Assembly: GCA_942490925.1 (NCBI GenBank)
Contig: CALNYX010000054.1
Span: 1 to 12,349, forward strand
Direction of reading: 5' to 3'
Origin: CALNYX01 sp942490925
Lineage (GTDB): Bacteria; Chlamydiota; Chlamydiia; Chlamydiales; JAAKFR01
Length of the DNA stretch: 12,349 nt
The position numbers and the translations under genes are program-made. Position 1 is the stretch's first letter. Each line of letters begins with the position of its first letter. Below are positions 8,583-12,349 of the stretch, piece by piece. The notes beneath the pieces are model-generated. The model was given only the letters and a program-made list of their open reading frames with translations, had not been told where the DNA came from and made no database searches.

Positions 8583-8939
8583 CTACTTGATGATGCTTTT
8601 TTTGCTTTCAAGATCTGATTTCGCGGATTCTAGATCGCTTGAAACATCATCAACTGCACGTTGTGCCCCTTTTTGCACAGCGTTGGCTAGATCTTGAGCG
8701 TCAGAGTTAGCTTCGCGATTTACGCAATTGATATAGCTCTCTATTTCCGAAACGTAGGCGTTAAAATCCTTAACAGCAGAGTTATACGAGTCAACATCTG
8801 AAACAGTAAAAGAAGGTTTTTGGGGTCTTGAACACTTATGTTTCCAGCCGACAGATGAGTCTACATTTTGAGTTCCAAATGTGCCTGCATAGGTAGGCAC
8901 AGCGTAACAAAGTAAGAAAATAAGCAATAAATATCTCAT
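8583..8939 (-). CDS. Small exported two-cysteine helical protein, candidate moron cargo gene
   Basis: This 118-residue protein is the only convincing gene on the minus strand. Residues 1-18 form a signal peptide: Arg2, a Leu/Ile-rich core, and a T-Y-A/G cleavage site. The Cys at 11 lies inside the core and has no lipobox around it, so a type I signal is more likely than a lipoprotein one. The mature part has Cys36 in a C-x-x-P-x-x-P context and Cys72 (YINCV), which could form a disulfide. A Y-N-x-x-V-x-x-F-N-x-Y-V pattern lies between them, and a charged helical tail with two SDLES(A/K)K repeats follows. The start has a strong AAGGAG (8951-8946), six bases from ATG. It converges on the gp16-like gene 11 bases away and diverges from the fibre gene. 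GC is about 41% by hand count, below its neighbours. Function is unknown; periplasmic localisation and a prophage-expressed role such as superinfection exclusion are inference only. Confidence 0.8.
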   Translation of the reverse strand: MRYLLLIFLLCYAVPTYAGTFGTQNVDSSVGWKHKCSRPQKPSFTVSDVDSYNSAVKDFNAYVSEIESYINCVNREANSDAQDLANAVQKGAQRAVDDVSSDLESAKSDLESKKSIIK

Positions 8940-8967
8940 GCGGTACTCCTTAAAAAAATATTTTAAA

Positions 8968-8995
8968 ATTTTATCACAAACTACGGAAAGGACAA
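8968..8995 (-). promoter_or_regulatory. Candidate sigma70 promoter for the minus-strand secreted-protein gene
   Basis: Read on the minus strand, TTGTCC (8995-8990, four of six to consensus) is followed after 16 bases by TAAAAT (8973-8968, five of six). The predicted start near 8961 gives a leader of about 22 bases that contains the AAGGAG ribosome site. The 66-base gap is AT-rich in its left half. The -35 element falls just upstream of, and partly abuts, the fibre gene's ribosome site on the other strand. Confidence 0.5.
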
Positions 8996-9000
8996 GGTGG
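8994..9000 (+). promoter_or_regulatory. Ribosome binding site that sets the fibre start at 9006
   Basis: AAGGTGG differs from AAGGAGG at one base and lies five bases before ATG at 9006. An in-frame GTG at 8997 would sit inside this site and has only a weaker AAAGGA upstream, so ATG 9006 is preferred. Confidence 0.65.
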
Positions 9001-9005
9001 ATATC

Positions 9006-11591
9006 ATGTTAGAGAACAATAAAAACGCTGTGACGGTTATCTACTCCGGCGGTGATATTCAGGTTCCTTTCATTTTCTACGATCAAGATGATCTTGTGGT
9101 TTTGTATGAGACCACACCGAAGGCTTTGGGAACGGACTACACTGTTACCGGAGCCGGTAACGAGGTAGGGGGCAAAGTTGCGCTTGTTACTCCGCCTGCG
9201 GATGGTACTCGCGTGACCGTGATCCGCAAGGTGGATTTTACCCAGCTGCTCCAGATTCCTGCCAACGGGATTATTCCCGAAGGTGCTTTGAATCGCGCAC
9301 TTGATCGTATCGTGATGATGGTTCAGCAGCTGGAAGAACGTGCTGATCGCGCTGTTGAGTACCCAGAAGGCACAGATAAGAACGACGTGGCGAATGCTCA
9401 AAATATTCTGGATTCCATTGAAGAAGGAACACAGACAATCACGAATGCAGTTCAGGTAGCCGAAGCAACACTTGAAGCTTCAAACACTGCTCTTGTTGCT
9501 TCAACCAACACCCTTAACGATGCAGAAGCAAAGCGTGTGTTGGTTAATAAAAATGGTGACACGCAGGTTGAGCGAATTCTTACTGAAGGAAATAAGCAAG
9601 GTAGCCGTGTTGAAACGGAAGGGAATGAGCAAACTACTCGGGTAACAGACGAGGGCAATAAGCAATATAACCGCGTAGAGACCTTGGGTGATGAAAAGGC
9701 TTCAGACATTACCACCAAGCACCAGAGCGCGGTTACAGAAATCTCCGGTCTTCGAGATTCTTCTGCGTCATTGGTTGATACTCATAAAAACCAAGGTGTC
9801 GCGTCTGTTGATGCGGCACGGGACAGTGCAACTGCCCTTTTAGGAAGCATGGTTGCCAGTGCGCCGAATTATGCTGCGTCAATCGTTCAATGGTTTACCG
9901 AGCTTCAGAACGGGAAGCTTGCTGGCAAGGAGTACAAATGGCGGTTCCTGAAACCTGTCGATATTGCTCTAGGCCATACAAGTTGGAATACAGGCTACAC
10001 GGTAGGTGAGTTTTTATCGTTCTATTTTCCTGATGCTCCAGAATTATCACACACGAGCTGTGGTGGCAGTTGGAATGGGTGGGATCGATGGGGACGTTTT
10101 AAGGCGTGGGTTATTGGAAATTCAGGTAATGCTTATGAGCTGTTCAAATTAGGTACTACGAGTGCGGGTATATCTCCGAAGCATGGTAATGTTTCAGCCG
10201 ATTTCACTAACGGGAACACCTACACAATTTTGTGTGCTGTCCAGACGATGGAGCCAGCCGACCTTATGACCGGAATAATTCCACATACTGATTACGTCTA
10301 TGGTGGCGCAATAGGGGATGAGCTTAATTGGTACAGCGGGACGGACTATGTTTTAGATAAGGTAGACGGTTGGTTTGCAGAAGGAGCGTATGCTTATACT
10401 TTTGATGGGCTTTATGCCAGCTCTGACCCTAATACGGCGTATAATGAGTACGGCAAATACTTGCGGTACCAGTTTGCCAACCCTATCCCTGCCACCTCTT
10501 TAAGAATTAAAGGCGAGTTTATGGCTTCTTCGACCACGGGGACGTTAAAATACATCACTGTGTACCATGGCTCTAGCTATATTACCCGTCAGCTCGACCT
10601 AGAAAGAGGAAGCGTTATTGACGAGACCTTTACCGGCCTCTCAGACGTTAGAGCCGTGCGTTTCGAAGGAAACGCAATGGACTACACAACCGTTGTCCGA
10701 GTGGATGAGTTTATTCTTACTGGCTCACCCAATAAGCAATATACCGCCGCCGACTACATTAACGTACACGGCGAGGAGACTCCATACGGTGAGCCTAACC
10801 TGATGCGCTGGGAAGGCAAGGTGAAAAGGTCGCAACGACTGAAAGATCTTATACCGTTTGGTGCAACATCTAACGAAAGGGTATCTCTTAGAACAAACAG
10901 GAAAAGGGATGACACAGGCGTGCACGGTGGGGCTGTTAGGGCAAAAAATGGTTCATGGGTAATCTACTCTGAAGGTGGCGCATCAAATTCGCTAGTGCTG
11001 GATTCTACAGGTGCCGACGATATCTCCAGCAATGTGAGTATAAATATTAAGCAATCGTTAGTAGCTTTAGGGTATAGCAGCCTTGCGGAATTTGCTTTGC
11101 ATGGAGCTATCAAACTCCCGTACAATGGATATGCAAGACGATTTAATCAAGCAAATTATGTGACCTATCCTCTGTTTTATTCTGATACTGTGAAAGTTTG
11201 TAATTCAGGATTGATTGCAAAAGGTTTGTTTGATGAATTCTTAAATACAGTCCAGACACGAAACAACAATGTATCAAACTTAAAACCTGCTACAAGCATT
11301 TCTGTTAGAGAACCTAATAATTACATACCAGTTGTGCGGTATGATGATTCCTTCGTTATTTCTAAAGCGTTAAACGATAGTATACTGTTGCTATATCCAA
11401 CTGTGAAAAACGTAGATGGTAAGTTATGGCTAGTCTGCGCTTTCAAAGAAGTAATTGTAGATAACGGTAGTATGGTGGGGGATAGCGGAATTATGAACTG
11501 CGCTATTTCTGGCGTTCGAGTTGGGACTGATGACAGCGGGAATAAGTACTTTGAAGGTACGCTTGCCCACAACATGAATATTCCGGCGTAG
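9006..11591 (+). CDS. Tail fibre / receptor-binding protein with T7-type N-terminal domain
   Basis: This 861-residue protein is longer than T7 gp17 (553). Residues 1 to about 115 match the pattern of the T7 tail-fibre N-terminal domain that attaches to the tail: a small beta domain with F-x-F-x-x-x-D-L-V-V, a G-T-D-Y-T-V-T turn, a V-T-V-I-R strand, then A-L-N-R-A-L-D-R-I and a helix M-V-Q-Q-L-E-E-R. Residues about 120-270 are shaft-like and helical, with 11-residue repeats from 190. Residues about 460-575 (from AYAYTFDGLYAS to DEFILTG) look like an all-beta sandwich, possibly carbohydrate binding. The last 260 residues are beta-rich with no recognised motif; they are presumably the tip that contacts the host. 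GC falls from about 53% in the anchor-domain codons to about 35% at 11041-11460 by hand count, a sign of exchanged tip sequence. The gene restarts the + strand module after the reverse-strand insertion. Confidence 0.88.
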   Translation: MLENNKNAVTVIYSGGDIQVPFIFYDQDDLVVLYETTPKALGTDYTVTGAGNEVGGKVALVTPPADGTRVTVIRKVDFTQLLQIPANGIIPEGALNRALDRIVMMVQQLEERADRAVEYPEGTDKNDVANAQNILDSIEEGTQTITNAVQVAEATLEASNTALVASTNTLNDAEAKRVLVNKNGDTQVERILTEGNKQGSRVETEGNEQTTRVTDEGNKQYNRVETLGDEKASDITTKHQSAVTEISGLRDSSASLVDTHKNQGVASVDAARDSATALLGSMVASAPNYAASIVQWFTELQNGKLAGKEYKWRFLKPVDIALGHTSWNTGYTVGEFLSFYFPDAPELSHTSCGGSWNGWDRWGRFKAWVIGNSGNAYELFKLGTTSAGISPKHGNVSADFTNGNTYTILCAVQTMEPADLMTGIIPHTDYVYGGAIGDELNWYSGTDYVLDKVDGWFAEGAYAYTFDGLYASSDPNTAYNEYGKYLRYQFANPIPATSLRIKGEFMASSTTGTLKYITVYHGSSYITRQLDLERGSVIDETFTGLSDVRAVRFEGNAMDYTTVVRVDEFILTGSPNKQYTAADYINVHGEETPYGEPNLMRWEGKVKRSQRLKDLIPFGATSNERVSLRTNRKRDDTGVHGGAVRAKNGSWVIYSEGGASNSLVLDSTGADDISSNVSINIKQSLVALGYSSLAEFALHGAIKLPYNGYARRFNQANYVTYPLFYSDTVKVCNSGLIAKGLFDEFLNTVQTRNNNVSNLKPATSISVREPNNYIPVVRYDDSFVISKALNDSILLLYPTVKNVDGKLWLVCAFKEVIVDNGSMVGDSGIMNCAISGVRVGTDDSGNKYFEGTLAHNMNIPA
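9573..9737 (+). repeat. 33-base / 11-residue (hendecad) repeats in the fibre shaft
   Basis: Four consecutive units start with Arg at 9573, 9606, 9639 and 9672, each close to R-(I/V)-x-T-E-G-N-K-Q-x-x, and a decayed fifth starts at 9705. Eleven-residue periodicity is characteristic of right-handed or straight trimeric coiled coils, suiting a fibre stalk. Repeat number could vary between relatives and alter shaft length. Confidence 0.85.
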
Positions 11592-11599
11592 GGGGGCTT

Positions 11600-11935
11600 A
11601 TGAAAAAGTTTGAAACTTTCTTACGGGTAGTGGGAAAAGGCGGAGACGACGAAGCCTTGGAACGGGCGCTGTGGTCAGACTTAGAAATGGGATATGCCGA
11701 CCAGTCTGTTGGTTGTCTTCCTGAAAAAGCCCCATCTATCGAAAGGCTTAAAAGCTCTGAATGGTATAGTCATGGCGGATACAAGAAAATCCGTGAAGAT
11801 GAAATACTCAGAGAGTGGCCATTAAACAAACAGGCAGAAGCCCACACGGATGCCCTAATCGAAAAGCCAGAGTTACAGCAAGAGCTAAAAGTATATATCG
11901 CGCAGGTGAAAGCCAAGTGGGAGAAACCATGCTAG
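11600..11935 (+). CDS. Hypothetical phage protein downstream of the tail fibre
   Basis: I do not recognise this 111-residue protein. It is soluble and charged, with no signal peptide or membrane segment. The first 30 residues include an E-R-A-L-W-S-D-L helix. A central S-S-E-W-Y-S-H-G-G-Y motif is followed by a long helix-rich C-terminus (EDEILREWPLNKQAEAH onward) with regularly spaced Trp and Glu. The ATG has an AGGGGGG site four bases upstream, eight bases after the fibre stop, so translation is probably coupled to the fibre. The 3' end overlaps the next gene by seven bases. The slot after a fibre gene is often used by fibre-assembly chaperones or lysis genes, but nothing in the sequence decides between these. 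Confidence 0.75.
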   Translation: MKKFETFLRVVGKGGDDEALERALWSDLEMGYADQSVGCLPEKAPSIERLKSSEWYSHGGYKKIREDEILREWPLNKQAEAHTDALIEKPELQQELKVYIAQVKAKWEKPC

Positions 11936-12270
11936 TTATCTACTCTAATAAATTACTTAAAGATTGGCAGGCTGGATGCAGGGTGTTTTGTAACATTGTA
12001 GTAATTCGTCCAGAGCATCAAGACAACGAAGGGCTGCATGTGCATGAACGAGAACACTGCAAGCAGTGGAAGAAGAGACCTTTCTCCCACGATCTGCGGT
12101 ACTGGTTAAGCAAAAAGTACAGACTTGCTTGCGAGGCGATAGCGTACAAAAAACAAGCTGCTTGTTCTGGCAACCTTAAAGGAGCAGCAGAGAGCCTTTC
12201 TCAATATTACCGGCTGGGCATATCTGCCGAAGAAGCAGAGAAAGCGATTTTACAAGCTAAGGTCGTGTAA
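11929..12270 (+). CDS. Minimal HExxH metallopeptidase-like phage protein
   Basis: This 113-residue protein contains HEREH at residues 39-43 (HVHEREHCKQW) and, 26 residues on, Glu69 in ACEAIAYKKQ. That is the gluzincin-like arrangement of two His and a downstream Glu around zinc, with the typical conserved Q-W after the motif and an R-L-x-C-E-A-x-A-Y helix. Such tiny HExxH...E proteins occur in many phages; their substrates are not established as far as I know. There is no signal peptide, so the protein would be cytoplasmic or virion-borne. ATG 11929 has GGGAG five to six bases upstream and overlaps the previous stop. The frame is open farther upstream to 11815, but that part lies wholly inside the preceding gene and lacks support. 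A strong terminator follows five bases after the stop, making this the last gene of its transcript. Confidence 0.78.
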   Translation: MLVIYSNKLLKDWQAGCRVFCNIVVIRPEHQDNEGLHVHEREHCKQWKKRPFSHDLRYWLSKKYRLACEAIAYKKQAACSGNLKGAAESLSQYYRLGISAEEAEKAILQAKVV

Positions 12271-12274
12271 ACTT

Positions 12275-12310
12275 AAAGAGCTTCAATCTGATGGATTGAA
12301 GCTCTTTTTT
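12275..12310 (+). terminator. Rho-independent terminator at the end of the fibre module
   Basis: A perfect 14-base-pair stem (12275-12288 with 12294-12307) encloses a five-base TGATG loop, and the right arm runs into a T tract ending at 12310. The A-run on the left makes it partly usable in the other direction, but the T tract favours + strand termination. Confidence 0.92.
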
Positions 12311-12329
12311 ATTTGATAGGTGGGTAGCA

Positions 12330-12349
12330 ATGTTCGCTTGGGTAGCATT
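12330..12349 (+). CDS. Start of a further gene, cut by the window end
   Basis: ATG at 12330 follows AGGTGG (12318-12323) with six bases spacing. The six complete codons read MFAWVA, a hydrophobic start that could open a membrane protein such as a holin, but six residues cannot identify it. It lies just past the terminator, so it probably needs its own promoter or read-through. Confidence 0.4.

Noticed and set aside
8596..8602. T-run after the giant gene as a + strand terminator
   Set aside because: No stable hairpin lies immediately upstream; the nearby inverted repeat has the T-run inside its loop side.
8575..8697. Short + strand frame of 40 codons with a hydrophobic start
   Set aside because: No ribosome site precedes it and it lies entirely opposite the better-supported secreted-protein gene.
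8997..9005. GTG start for the tail fibre
   Set aside because: It would overlap the AAGGTGG site that serves ATG 9006.
11815..11928. Upstream extension of the HExxH gene
   Set aside because: This part lies within the preceding gene in another frame; ATG 11929 has a good ribosome site and a typical short overlap.
1..12349. CRISPR arrays, tRNA genes, insertion sequences, integrase or attachment sites
   Set aside because: No spaced direct repeats, cloverleaf-like segments, transposase motifs or recombinase motifs were seen on reading the window.

Overview
The window is a stretch of the late (structural) region of a short-tailed, T7/podovirus-like phage or prophage. The recognisable gene order is internal virion (ejection) proteins A, B, C and D, then the tail fibre, the same order as T7 genes 13-14-15-16-17. 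No integrase, attachment site, rRNA, tRNA or clearly bacterial flanking gene is visible, so sequence alone does not say whether this is a free phage or a prophage. The host cannot be read directly. Moderate GC, classic AGGAG-type ribosome sites and the polyvalent-protein type ejection gene fit a Gram-negative proteobacterium. A sulfate reducer of the Desulfovibrio type is a guess from general resemblance, not a demonstrated fact.

Layout. 1-8571 (+) is a tightly packed operon of four genes. They are a 5'-truncated GNAT-fold gp13-like protein (1-387), an alanine-rich gp14-like protein (391-942), a gp15-like protein (954-2675) and a very large gp16-like protein of 1964 residues (2677-8571). Gaps are 1 to 11 bases. 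The giant protein has hydrophobic segments at both ends and a zinc-metallopeptidase motif in the middle, where T7 would rely on an N-terminal lytic transglycosylase. At 8583-8939 a single gene on the opposite strand encodes a small exported protein with two cysteines and a helical tail. It has its own candidate sigma70 promoter and lower GC, the pattern of a 'moron' cargo gene. From 9006 the + strand resumes with an 861-residue tail fibre: T7-type anchor domain, an 11-residue-repeat coiled coil, then distal beta-rich domains whose last third is clearly AT-richer. Two small genes follow (11600-11935 and 11929-12270, overlapping). The second is a minimal HExxH metallopeptidase-like protein. A strong intrinsic terminator (12275-12310) closes the unit, and a further gene begins at 12330 and runs off the window.

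How the parts work together (inference from T7). The four core proteins would sit inside the capsid and be ejected into the cell envelope to build the DNA-translocation channel, and the fibre would bind the host surface. The reverse-strand secreted protein is not part of the virion operon and could be expressed by itself, for example from a prophage. The most unusual features are the metallopeptidase-bearing ejection protein, the duplicated N-terminal motif on it, the antisense secreted cargo gene, and the mini-metallopeptidase downstream of the fibre.
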